A DNA stretch of 42,853 nucleotides. Origin: an uncultured Lachnospiraceae bacterium. Lineage in GTDB: Bacteria > Bacillota > Clostridia > Lachnospirales > Lachnospiraceae. The DNA lies in NCBI GenBank assembly GCA_910586125.1, contig CAJUHP010000030.1, positions 1-42,853 on the forward strand, read 5' to 3'. Made by a program: the position numbers and the translations under genes. This document shows, one piece after another, positions 1-7,444 of the stretch. Every line of letters begins with the position of its first letter. The stretch's first letter is position 1. Under the pieces are notes generated by a model. The model was not told where the DNA came from, did no database searches, and saw nothing but the letters and a program-made list of their open reading frames with translations.

Positions 1-37
1 AACCGCAGTGTCGTTGGTTCGAGTCCAACAGGGGGAG
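1..37 (+). tRNA. 3' end of a tRNA, probably tRNA-Asn (partial)
   Basis: The window opens inside a tRNA. A 5-bp T stem (13-17 with 25-29) encloses a canonical 7-base T loop, TTCGAGT. It is followed by the 7-base acceptor strand AGGGGGA (30-36) and a G discriminator (37). CCA is not encoded; CGA follows. The remaining anticodon-stem side, AACCGCA then GTGTC, matches the layout of bacterial tRNA-Asn, as does the G discriminator. The anticodon itself lies outside the window, so the identity is an inference. Confidence 0.75.
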
Positions 38-45
38 CGAGAAAA

Positions 46-80
46 GCCCGTGAGATGTAGATTTCACGGGTCTTTTATTT
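46..80 (+). terminator. Rho-independent terminator after the tRNA
   Basis: CCCGTGA (47-53) pairs with TCACGGG (64-70) around a 10-base loop and is followed by TCTTTTATTTT. It ends the upstream tRNA transcript. Confidence 0.8.
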
Positions 81-466
81 TATAAAAATATCGTTACAGG
101 AACCGGGGCACAGCCCCATAACAAACCAGGGATTGCACTGCCAAATAAAGTTAGATAGGTGTTTCTATTTGCAGAAATATCTTCAAAACCTTACACTTTC
201 CAGCATTATGCAAGATGTTATAGATAATAATCCTAGCAAAATCAGTTGTATGTGTAATATGTACAGTGATATTTAAACTTTTCATAATTTTTGTAAAAGG
301 TATTGTATTACGTGTGTTTTTAGTTTATAATCTAGTATTGAGTAGTTTTAAGATTTGTTTTCAAGAAATGAAGAGAAGAGTTTTTTGGCATTTTCTTAAA
401 AGATAGAAACGGAATTTTCTATGCTTAATTTAACCTAAAATTGTGTATCATATGAGGAGGATAATT
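81..466. other. AT-rich intergenic region upstream of the NUDIX gene
   Basis: No gene is visible here. The sequence is markedly AT-rich compared with most of the window. It holds the promoter at 303-331 and a leader of roughly 130 bases before the start codon at 467. No integrase fragment and no repeat of the tRNA 3' end were seen. Confidence 0.6.
303..331 (+). promoter_or_regulatory. Sigma-A type promoter for the NUDIX operon
   Basis: TTGTAT (303-308) and a perfect TATAAT (326-331) are separated by 17 bases. It is the only good match upstream of 467 and implies a leader of about 128 bases. Confidence 0.6.
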
Positions 467-931
467 ATGAGAGAAGATTATTACAATAGTGAAAATGCAC
501 CTAAAGTAAATTCTATCGTTCCAGCAGCTTCTGCTGTAATAATTAAGGATAATATGGTTTTATTGCAAAAGAGAGTGGATAATAATCTTTGGTCATTGCC
601 TGGTGGAAAAATGGAGCCAGGTGAAAATATTGAACATACAATAATAAGGGAGGTCTTGGAGGAAACAGGATATAATGTCGCTGTAAAAAAATTAATAGGA
701 GTATATACAAATCCAAATTGTATAATTGCATATTCAGATGGAGAGGTTAGACAGCAATTTTCATTGTGTTTTCAATGTAGTATTGTTTCAGGAAAAATAA
801 AAGTTAGTTCTGAGTCAAAGGAAGTTCGTTTTTTTCATCTTGAAGAAATAGAAAATCTTTCTATATCTTCTCAACAAAAGTTAAGGATTGATGACTGCCT
901 AAAAAATCAGAAAGAAGCATTTATAAGATGA
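467..931 (+). CDS. NUDIX hydrolase
   Basis: A 154-residue NUDIX hydrolase, a family that cleaves nucleoside diphosphates linked to another group (modified NTPs, ADP-ribose, dinucleotides and others). The full Nudix box is present at about 47-69: G47, E53, then R61-E62 and E65-E66 with G68, so Mg2+ binding should be intact. The start at 467 is chosen because AGGAGG lies just upstream (455-460); an upstream GTG at 443 has no such site and would put the Shine-Dalgarno inside the gene. Its stop overlaps the next start by 4 bases (ATGA at 928-931), so the two proteins are probably made together. The substrate cannot be told from sequence. The AT-rich composition and tRNA-proximal position suggest acquisition by transfer. 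Confidence 0.9.
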   Translation: MREDYYNSENAPKVNSIVPAASAVIIKDNMVLLQKRVDNNLWSLPGGKMEPGENIEHTIIREVLEETGYNVAVKKLIGVYTNPNCIIAYSDGEVRQQFSLCFQCSIVSGKIKVSSESKEVRFFHLEEIENLSISSQQKLRIDDCLKNQKEAFIR

Positions 932-1677
932 AGAAAGCGCTTGTGTATATAATACTATGTTTAATTGCAATTATTTTAATTGGGTATGGATACTTCTGTA
1001 GTGATTCTACATTAGGAGGAGTGTACATTAGTGTAGGTGCGTCTATTTTAGCTACTGTCTTAATTAATAGTCTTACAGAAAAGTGGCTTGGTGATCCATT
1101 AAACGCAATTATACAGAATATGAGAAACATAGGAAGTAAATTAAATGAATCCGTTAGTTTGCTGTCAATGTCAAAAAGCACAGGATTAGTAGGTATTTGG
1201 TCTAAACGTGCAGATTTGGAAACGAAAGATTGGATTAACTATTTAAAACAATCTGATGGGGATATAAAGATTTTATGTTATGCAATGTCATTTTTACCCG
1301 AACATCCGAGTTTTGCGAATATTATAAATGAAAAAATTTCTAAAGGATTTAAAGTAAAAATTCTTTTTGGGGATCCTGATGGAAGTTACATTGAGGCAAG
1401 AAAAGCCGAAGAAAGAACAGAAGGTTGCATTTCTGATAGAATAAAAACATCTGTTATGCGTGTTCAAGAGATTAATAATAAAATAGAGGTTCGATATTTT
1501 AATGCACCATTATATGCCTCAATATATGAATTTGGCAATAAAATGTTCGTGACCCCACAATTATATGGAATAAGGGGAGCAGGTGCTCCGCTTATTATGG
1601 TAGAGAAAATAGAGGATGGATTGTTTGAATCATATGACAAATATTTTGAAGATGTATGGATAAATTTTGCAAATTAG
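928..1677 (+). CDS. Two-helix membrane protein with a PLD-like or DUF5919-like domain
   Basis: A 249-residue protein of unrecognised function. Two hydrophobic helices lie at about 4-22 and 29-47, then a short linker, then a soluble domain at about 85-249 that should face the cytoplasm. That domain has alternating strands (IKILCYAM, FKVKILFGDPDG) and a C-terminal block APLYASIYEFGNKMFVTPQ near 193-211, then FEDVW. From memory this pattern resembles the domain called DUF5919, which follows helix-turn-helix domains in Actinobacteria, and the phospholipase-D-like fold. No HxK catalytic motif is visible, so a binding or sensing role fits better than a nuclease. It is translationally coupled to the NUDIX gene upstream and followed by a terminator, so the two form a closed operon. 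A membrane effector or sensor of nucleotide stress is an inference only. Confidence 0.7.
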   Translation: MKKALVYIILCLIAIILIGYGYFCSDSTLGGVYISVGASILATVLINSLTEKWLGDPLNAIIQNMRNIGSKLNESVSLLSMSKSTGLVGIWSKRADLETKDWINYLKQSDGDIKILCYAMSFLPEHPSFANIINEKISKGFKVKILFGDPDGSYIEARKAEERTEGCISDRIKTSVMRVQEINNKIEVRYFNAPLYASIYEFGNKMFVTPQLYGIRGAGAPLIMVEKIEDGLFESYDKYFEDVWINFAN

Positions 1678-1815
1678 TCAATTTTCTACATAAAAATCAG
1701 GACGGATTTTTTGGGAAACGGAGTGATTGATGATATAAGATATTGTGTTAATACATATATTAAAAAATCTTTTTCTTATTATCTGATTTAAAAGATTAAG
1801 GAATATTTAGCAGAG

Positions 1816-1845
1816 ACCTGTAAACACGATTGTTTGCAGGTTTTT
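1816..1845 (+). terminator. Terminator closing the NUDIX/2TM operon
   Basis: ACCTGTAAACA (1816-1826) pairs with TGTTTGCAGGT (1831-1841) with one G-T pair and a 4-base loop. A run of T follows. It separates the AT-rich operon from the genes downstream. Confidence 0.85.
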
Positions 1846-1973
1846 GGGTATTACAAATTATTAGGAAGCAAGAAAACCTTAAAGAAAATGAGGCATTCAT
1901 GCCTTCGTATCATGAATCCGCATCAGCCATAGTGTCGTCTGATGTACCAAGGAAAAAAATAGGAGGAACTTTT

Positions 1974-2426
1974 ATGTTATCCATATGTAATTCTGATTGC
2001 TGCAGTGAATGCAGCAGAAAAAAAGAGTGCGGCGGCTGTATCGAAACCGGCGGACATCCCTTTGGAGGAGAATGTATTGCGGCAGAGTGGATGAAAGAGT
2101 GCGGCTATGAAGAATTTCTGAATAGGAAAATGGCTCTGATCAATGAAATCAATGCTCTTGGGATAAAGTATTTAAAACTTACCGATTTAAATCTATTGAA
2201 TGGTTTTTATGTAAATCTGGAATATCCGCTTTTAAACGGGCAGTCGGTCAAATTGCTGAAGGATGACAAAGTTTACTGGGGAAATCAAATTGAAATTCCG
2301 AACAGCAGCCGTTGTTATGGCGTGGTAGCCGACAACGAATATTTGCTTGTATGTGAATACGGGTGCGGCGGAACGGAGCCGCAGATTATTCTATATAAAA
2401 GACGTTGCGGGGGTAGAAAGGAATGA
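1974..2426 (+). CDS. Cys-rich DUF3795-like protein
   Basis: A 150-residue protein. The N-terminal 45 residues hold eight cysteines (C5, C9, C10, C13, C19, C22, C34, C43) with CxxC spacing, likely a metal site; this resembles the Cys-rich families grouped as DUF3795. The rest looks like a compact alpha/beta domain without a catalytic motif I recognise. The start at 1974 follows AGGAGG (1961-1966). A longer reading frame from 1830 would begin inside the preceding terminator and is rejected. The stop overlaps the kptA start by 4 bases (ATGA), so the two are translationally coupled. Function is unknown; the coupling suggests an RNA- or nucleotide-related partner of KptA. Confidence 0.7.
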   Translation: MLSICNSDCCSECSRKKECGGCIETGGHPFGGECIAAEWMKECGYEEFLNRKMALINEINALGIKYLKLTDLNLLNGFYVNLEYPLLNGQSVKLLKDDKVYWGNQIEIPNSSRCYGVVADNEYLLVCEYGCGGTEPQIILYKRRCGGRKE

Positions 2427-2962
2427 GTCTGACTGAGACGAGCAAATTTTTAAGTTTGATTCTTCGCCATAAGCCGGAGATAATTGGTATTTCACTGGAT
2501 GAACACGGATGGGCAAAGGTGGAGGAAGTCATTGCAGGAATAGGCAGAACCAGAGAATGCAGCCAGGAGATTTTGGAAGAGATCGTTCGCACGGATGCCA
2601 AGCAGCGCTATTCTTTTAATGAGGCTCAGACCTTGATCCGCGCCAATCAGGGGCATTCCATACCGGTAGATGTGCAGCTTAAAGCCACAAAACCGCCAGC
2701 ATTTTTGTGGCATGGAACCGGAGAGAAATATGTCTGTTCCATTGAAAAGAGCGGTTTGATACCGAAAAGCAGGCTGTATGTGCATCTTTCCGGCGACCGA
2801 AAGACCGCTTTTCAAGTGGGAAGGAGACATGGAAAATCCGTCGTATACCGGATATCCGCGCAGAAAATGCAGGAAGATGGATATACCTTTTACCGCTCAG
2901 TGAACGGCGTGTGGCTGATAAAAGAAGTTCCGGCCAGATATCTGGAGAGGGAACCAGGATAA
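2423..2962 (+). CDS. kptA: RNA 2'-phosphotransferase (KptA/Tpt1 family)
   Basis: A 179-residue enzyme of the Tpt1/KptA family. The family removes an internal RNA 2'-phosphate by transferring it to NAD+, giving ADP-ribose 1'',2''-cyclic phosphate. Family landmarks are all visible: LRHKPE with R15-H16, RANQGHS with R73, LWHGT with H97, HLS (121-123) and VGRRHG (132-137). The Arg-His-Arg-Arg active-site set therefore seems complete. The length is normal for the bacterial family. In eukaryotes it finishes tRNA splicing; its role in bacteria, which lack that pathway, is unsettled. The start overlaps the upstream DUF3795-like gene by 4 bases. Confidence 0.95.
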   Translation: MSLTETSKFLSLILRHKPEIIGISLDEHGWAKVEEVIAGIGRTRECSQEILEEIVRTDAKQRYSFNEAQTLIRANQGHSIPVDVQLKATKPPAFLWHGTGEKYVCSIEKSGLIPKSRLYVHLSGDRKTAFQVGRRHGKSVVYRISAQKMQEDGYTFYRSVNGVWLIKEVPARYLEREPG

Positions 2963-3071
2963 ATATTCAAATCATTTAACCGATGCACATTGATAAAATC
3001 AGCCGCACAGAGAGATACTAAGTTCCATAGAGATCTGACAGCAGGAAAGGATAGGGAAGGAAATCATTTCT

Positions 3072-4835
3072 ATGGATATTTTCAATGTGCTGACTCTCAT
3101 CGGAGGTCTGAGCCTGTTTTTGTTCGGTATGGATATTATGGGACAGGGGCTGGAGAGGAGAGCGGGGAATAAACTCAGAGCGCTTCTCGGCAGGCTTACC
3201 ACAAACAAGGCGGCTGGACTTTTAACTGGTCTGGTGATCACAGCGATCATTCAGAGTTCTTCTGCGGCTACGGTCATGGTGGTGGGATTTGTGAATTCCG
3301 GCCTGATGACGCTGAGGCAGGCGATCCATGTCATTATGGGGGCAAATATCGGGACAACCGTCACTGCCTGGCTGTTAAGTCTTTCTGGAATTGACAGCGG
3401 CAACTTGTTTATTCGTCTTTTAAAGCCCTCCTCTTTTACGCCGATTTTGGCTTTGACGGGAATTCTGTTTTACATGTTTTTCCACAATGCGAAAAGAAAA
3501 GATACCGGTCTGATTTTTCTTGGTTTTGCCACATTGATGACCGGCATGGAAACCATGTCGGCCGCGGTGTCCGGGCTTCGGGATGTGCCTGCGTTTCAGA
3601 ATCTTTTGATTCTGTTTGAAAATCCGGTTCTTGGCGTTCTGGCCGGAAGCATTCTGACTGCGGTGATTCAGTCCAGTTCTGCATCGGTAGGAATTCTGCA
3701 GGCGCTGGCAGTTACGGGAAAAGTTTCGTATGGCGCTGCGGTTCCCATCATCATGGGACAGAATATCGGCACTTGCGTCACGGCTATGCTGTCTTCGGTG
3801 GGGGCCAGCAAAAATGCCAAACGGGCTGCGCTGGTGCATTTGTCTTTTAATGTGATCGGAACGACGGTCTGGCTGGCTGTTTTCTGCGCAGTTCGGGCGG
3901 TGTTTTACCCGGTATTTTTGGAGCAGCCGGCTTCTCTGCCTGGCATTGCTGTGGCGCATTCTGTTTTTAATGTTTTGTGTACGGTTTTTATGCTGCCGCT
4001 GTCCGGGGTGCTGGAAGCTTTGGTAAACCGGCTTGTGCCTGATGCCAGACAGCCGGAAGTTCATCCGGAATTGGACGAGCGCCTTCTGGCAGCGCCTCCG
4101 ATTGCGCTGAAGCGCTGCCGGGAAGTGGCCGTTCTGATGGCAGAGACAGCGGCCGGAGCCATGAAAGACAGTCTGTCGGTTTTAGGAAACGGAGCCTTGA
4201 AGAATGACGGGGCAAAAGCGGCGTCGGCCATCCGTGAAAAAGAGGAAAAGACCGATCATTATGAAGATATCCTGGGAACCTATCTGGTGAAACTGAGCGC
4301 AAAACAGATCAGCGAGGCGGATAGCGCGGAGGCGGCAAAACTCTTAAAAATTATCGGTGATTTTGAGCGTCTGTCCGATCATGCGGTAAATCTGCTGGAA
4401 TCAGCGGAGGAGATGCAAAAGAGAGGTGTAGTTTTTACAGACGCCGCCGTCGCAGAGCTGCCGGTGATCACCGGGGCGGTGGAAGAGATTCTGGATTTAT
4501 CCCTGAAAGCTTTTCTGTCTGAGGATCCGGAGGCAGCATGGATGGTGGAGCCGCTGGAGCAGGTGATCGACGGGCTGAAGGAGGAAATGCGCACACGCCA
4601 TATTCTTCGCTTACAGCGCGGAACTTGTTCCATTGAGGCGGGGTTTATCTGGTCAGATTTGCTCACAGATCTGGAACGTGCCGCCGATCACTGCTCCAAT
4701 ATTGCCGGGTGTATGATTGATATGGGGCGCAGCAATATGAATCTTCATGAATCACTGCGGGATTTTAGAAATGACAGTGAAAAATTTCAGCAGAGATTTC
4801 GGGAGTATTCCGGTAAGTATTCTCTGTCGCGATAG
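3072..4835 (+). CDS. Na+/phosphate cotransporter with PhoU-like tail
   Basis: A 587-residue membrane protein of the NaPi-II (NptA/YjbB) family. Two inverted transport repeats carry the hallmark QSSS motifs (AIIQSSSAATVM near residues 59-70 and AVIQSSSASVGIL near 197-209). GANIGTTVT and GQNIGTCVT follow them. The hydrophobic part ends near residue 320. The C-terminal part, about 345-570, is helical and charged, resembling PhoU. It probably exchanges phosphate across the cytoplasmic membrane with sodium; YjbB of E. coli is known as an exporter, so direction is uncertain. The start at 3072 has GGAAGG upstream. Monocistronic; it faces the convergent gene at 4926. Confidence 0.93.
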   Translation: MDIFNVLTLIGGLSLFLFGMDIMGQGLERRAGNKLRALLGRLTTNKAAGLLTGLVITAIIQSSSAATVMVVGFVNSGLMTLRQAIHVIMGANIGTTVTAWLLSLSGIDSGNLFIRLLKPSSFTPILALTGILFYMFFHNAKRKDTGLIFLGFATLMTGMETMSAAVSGLRDVPAFQNLLILFENPVLGVLAGSILTAVIQSSSASVGILQALAVTGKVSYGAAVPIIMGQNIGTCVTAMLSSVGASKNAKRAALVHLSFNVIGTTVWLAVFCAVRAVFYPVFLEQPASLPGIAVAHSVFNVLCTVFMLPLSGVLEALVNRLVPDARQPEVHPELDERLLAAPPIALKRCREVAVLMAETAAGAMKDSLSVLGNGALKNDGAKAASAIREKEEKTDHYEDILGTYLVKLSAKQISEADSAEAAKLLKIIGDFERLSDHAVNLLESAEEMQKRGVVFTDAAVAELPVITGAVEEILDLSLKAFLSEDPEAAWMVEPLEQVIDGLKEEMRTRHILRLQRGTCSIEAGFIWSDLLTDLERAADHCSNIAGCMIDMGRSNMNLHESLRDFRNDSEKFQQRFREYSGKYSLSR

Positions 4836-4840
4836 AAAAT

Positions 4841-4908
4841 CAGAGCATACCGGAAAAGAATTTCACAGGCAGCATGTTCTGTGAAAAACAAGGCTCCGGT
4901 ATGCTCTG
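4841..4908. terminator. Nested inverted repeat between convergent genes
   Basis: A perfect 14-bp arm, CAGAGCATACCGGA (4841-4854), pairs with 4895-4908. Inside it TTTCACAG (4861-4868) pairs with CTGTGAAA (4879-4886). On the minus strand the outer arm is followed by ATTTTCTAT, so it can terminate the SprA-like gene. T-richness on the plus side is weak. Confidence 0.75.
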
Positions 4909-4925
4909 AAAATCTGCTTTGCCGG

Positions 4926-5669
4926 TCAGGCTACCGCTGAGAACGGACGGCGGTTGGGAGATTCCGGCTGTTCGGGAAGCTCCGGCACGGCTTCTTTCTG
5001 TTTGGCGGCAGTGACGGTGCGGGTGTTGCCGCCGGAGACATACACCTTTCCGCATTCCGGGCAGACGGATGTGTTAAGCGTCACATCCTGGCTGATTACC
5101 TCACGGCCCTCCCGCTCGGCCTTAGCCTGGTTACGGTACACATGTTCCATCTCATGTCCGCGCACAGCGGCGGGAGCTTCTTCCGGAGAAATGTGGGTAG
5201 GCGTCTGAAAGGATACGCCCATATCGTCGGATCCGTCCTGGTACTTGCGTCTTTCACAGGTCTGGCATTCGCCTTCTTCGGCGGCTTCCTGAACGCTTTG
5301 CGCGCCGGCAGCTTCGGCAGACTCGGTCTGTTCCGGCCATTTGGCATCGGCCGGGTCTTCATACTGAATGCGCATCCGCACAGCCAGCTCGACCGGGTCG
5401 GTTCCCTGCCGGAAAAGAAGCCCGGGCCGCTCTTCCTCGTTTGCTCCGGGGAGAGCGGCGGAGAAGGACGATGCCTGGGACGAAGCCGGAAAACCGGCTG
5501 CCGTGCCTGCAGGGGACTGCTGGTTTTTGATCTGCGCAACGGCAGACTGCGCTTCCTGCGACTGCGCCTCTTGGTTCTGCACGGCCGGAACGCGCGGCGT
5601 CCGGGAGACAGAGCCGCCGTAGCGGTACATCGTGTAAGGAGAATGAAATCCAGAAATACCACTCAGCAT
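4926..5669 (-). CDS. SprA-like putative metalloprotease (HExxH) with Cys pairs
   Basis: A 247-residue protein. Residues 1-130 are low-complexity, rich in Q, A, E, S and P. The conserved part begins near 135 with CQTC (135-138), then RKYQDGSDD and VSFQTP. Next comes HEMEH (172-176), an HExxH metal site, and a second Cys pair CPEC (203-206) followed by GG-T-T. This resembles the SprA-related or putative metalloprotease families of Firmicutes. No signal peptide is visible, so it is probably cytoplasmic or exported by another route. The start at 5669 is chosen for the upstream GAGGTGA; a GTG three codons earlier overlaps that site. Proteolytic activity is not proven from the motif alone. Confidence 0.75.
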   Translation of the reverse strand: MLSGISGFHSPYTMYRYGGSVSRTPRVPAVQNQEAQSQEAQSAVAQIKNQQSPAGTAAGFPASSQASSFSAALPGANEEERPGLLFRQGTDPVELAVRMRIQYEDPADAKWPEQTESAEAAGAQSVQEAAEEGECQTCERRKYQDGSDDMGVSFQTPTHISPEEAPAAVRGHEMEHVYRNQAKAEREGREVISQDVTLNTSVCPECGKVYVSGGNTRTVTAAKQKEAVPELPEQPESPNRRPFSAVA

Positions 5670-5700
5670 AATAATCACCTCTGTTTTTGATCTTTTTTCT

Positions 5701-5729
5701 ATTCTAGCAAATTCTGAGAAAAATCACAA
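5701..5729 (-). promoter_or_regulatory. Promoter of the SprA-like gene
   Basis: On the minus strand TTGTGA (5729-5724) and TAGAAT (5706-5701) are 17 bases apart, about 30 bases upstream of the start codon. Confidence 0.65.
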
Positions 5730-5857
5730 GTGGTTTTGCCGCGACGTTTTATTAAAAATAGAAAGCTTCTTTTGATATAAATAGTGTTCCGGAAAATTTT
5801 TAGGTTGTTTTTTTGTGATTTCACTTTATAAAAACTATTATTTGATAACTTGAACAC

Positions 5858-5886
5858 TTGCCAAAAGAATAATTTTCGGTTATGAT
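5858..5886 (+). promoter_or_regulatory. Promoter of the decayed peptide/ABC locus
   Basis: TTGCCA (5858-5863) and TATGAT (5881-5886) are 17 bases apart in an AT-rich stretch. The -10 box overlaps the ATG at 5882, so that ATG cannot be the translated start from this promoter. Confidence 0.5.
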
Positions 5887-6083
5887 AGTATATAGCAATC
5901 AGATAAATAGAATAAGATCAGGGACAAATGACAAAGCTGCTTCAGAATTACAAACATTTAGTATGGATCATGGTGATTATGTGCCATATAACAGTGGATT
6001 TGGGCAACAAGGCTTGCCATACTATCTTAGAATGCAGACTGATTTCTCTTAATATGTCAGCAGAAGGATATTGGGCTCCATAA
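5882..6083 (+). pseudogene. Remnant of a small peptide gene, frameshifted near its 3' end
   Basis: An open frame from 5882 to the stop at 6050-6052 encodes 56 residues, including GDYVPYNSGFGQQGLPYYLR. A second frame then reads SLNMSAEGYWAP to a stop at 6081-6083. The second reads like a natural end of the first, so a single-base frameshift near 6045 is likely. The Gly/Tyr/Trp-rich composition recalls C-termini of small secreted bacteriocin-like peptides, and an ABC transporter locus follows. No signal peptide remains, so the 5' part is missing or altered. A bacteriocin identity is a guess. Apart from this remnant and the promoters, 5670-6144 holds nothing recognisable. Confidence 0.4.
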
Positions 6084-6094
6084 AAATTAGTTTA

Positions 6095-6125
6095 TTATGG
6101 CTGGATTTTTCCAGCCATAATTTTC
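6095..6125 (+). terminator. Terminator after the peptide remnant
   Basis: TTATGGCTGGA (6095-6105) pairs perfectly with TCCAGCCATAA (6110-6120), followed by TTTTCTT. A short 4-base loop makes a strong hairpin. Confidence 0.8.
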
Positions 6126-6144
6126 TTAAAATAAGGATATAAAA

Positions 6145-7440
6145 ATGAAAAAAGGTATAGTTATAATCATAATAATTATTCTTCTGTTTATCATTAATTT
6201 GAAAAACTGTTCTTTCCCGAGTGAGGATAACAAAACAGAGGAAGGAACCATCACTATCTAAACCACAGAAAACATTTCTGAGATAGAGAGTGAAAATTTA
6301 AAGACAGAAACAGGCACTTCGGAAGATTTTGTCTACGCCGAGCAAACTACGCAGGAATGTAGTTTTGTTTCAGACGTCAATAGCGGGAATGACGCCATAG
6401 AAACAGTGTATCGGTTGAAAACCAGGAAGATGAAAATAGACATGAATGGATTTCTGGATTTACTGATTCAATATGAGAACCTTAAACAAATAGAAATGAA
6501 TTTGGAAAAGAGGATGGTGGATGGCGAAGAAACCTGGGTTGCTGCTTTTACTAAAGACGGTGCTGTGCATACTTGCATAGAGACACATTATGGTTTGTTA
6601 TATCAAAAAACTTGTGATGTAAAAACGGCGAAGACGGTGGATTATAACAGAATACGCGGATATATAGATGAATTTGTTACAATTATTGAAAATGCGTGGG
6701 AGTGGAAGTTTGATTTAGAATCCGTAGAAGAAGAGGAGAGAGACTGTGTTAATATTTGGGAACTCTATATATGGTTTCTATCGTCCCGATTTTCTCAACT
6801 GCTTTATATCATAATGATTCTTTGTCTTGGATACCAAGCAATAAGCATTCAATGCGGAAACACATATACCATATTTCGGTCGAACAAAAAGGCATGGGTT
6901 CTTGGGAGAGTACTCCATCTTTTATTTAACGTGATTTTGCTGAATTTGGTGATTTTGTTCTCGACCTAGAGTATTTGTGGATGGCGTATCGGGATAAGCG
7001 GAGAATGGAGTAAAGCGGCAATGACAGCTTCTCAGTTTTATGTGGAAAAGGTGGGAATGCGAACTTTGGTTTATATTCCTACAGGAGTTCTGCGGACAAA
7101 TCCGAATATGGCAGGGACAATACAGTTTCTGTTATCCGTGCTGGCTGGGATGTTTTCTGGTATGCTATTACTGGTTTTTTCTTTGGCCAATCGAGCTGCC
7201 TATGGGGTAAGTATTATTTTTGGCATTTGGTATTTGGACATTTTGATTTCAGAAGAACCAATCCTGGGAATTTTAGAGTATGCTTCGCCATATGGACTGG
7301 CCCGTATCGGCAGATCTACTCTAAATTATGGCTTTTTTTCTACAAACTATGCTTTGATGGGGTTAGCATTGATGTGTGCAGTGATGATGGAAATGAGTAT
7401 GATTCGGTGTGAGAAAACAGATTTTGTTAAAATAGGTTAA
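6145..7440 (+). pseudogene. ABC-2 type permease gene broken by two in-frame stop codons
   Basis: One reading frame of 431 codons runs from the ATG at 6145 to the TAA at 7438-7440. It is interrupted only by TAA at codon 39 (6259-6261) and TAG at codon 275 (6967-6969). The three pieces share one frame and read as one protein. An N-terminal helix (about 4-20) comes first, then a charged extracytoplasmic domain of about 190 residues. A membrane helix near 219-235 follows, then a cytoplasmic loop TYTIFRSNKKAW typical of ABC-2 permeases, and several more helices. Two different nonsense changes and no frameshift point to recent decay. Sequencing error or stop readthrough are less likely alternatives. 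The second permease and the ATPase downstream are still open. Confidence 0.8.
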
Positions 7441-7444
7441 GTTT

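Noticed and set aside
1..1850. A tRNA-inserted genomic island with attachment repeats
   Set aside because: No integrase and no second copy of the tRNA 3' end were found in the window, so only the AT-rich composition supports it.
1830..1973. A 48-residue N-terminal extension of the DUF3795-like protein
   Set aside because: It would start inside the 3' arm of a terminator and has no ribosome site; the ATG at 1974 has AGGAGG.
6406..6969. A stand-alone 187-residue protein from a GTG at 6406
   Set aside because: No ribosome site, and the same frame continues both upstream to an ATG at 6145 and downstream to 7440, so it is a piece of the broken permease.
7021..7440. A stand-alone 139-residue membrane protein
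   Set aside because: It is in frame with the preceding piece across a single TAG and reads as the C-terminal half of the same permease.
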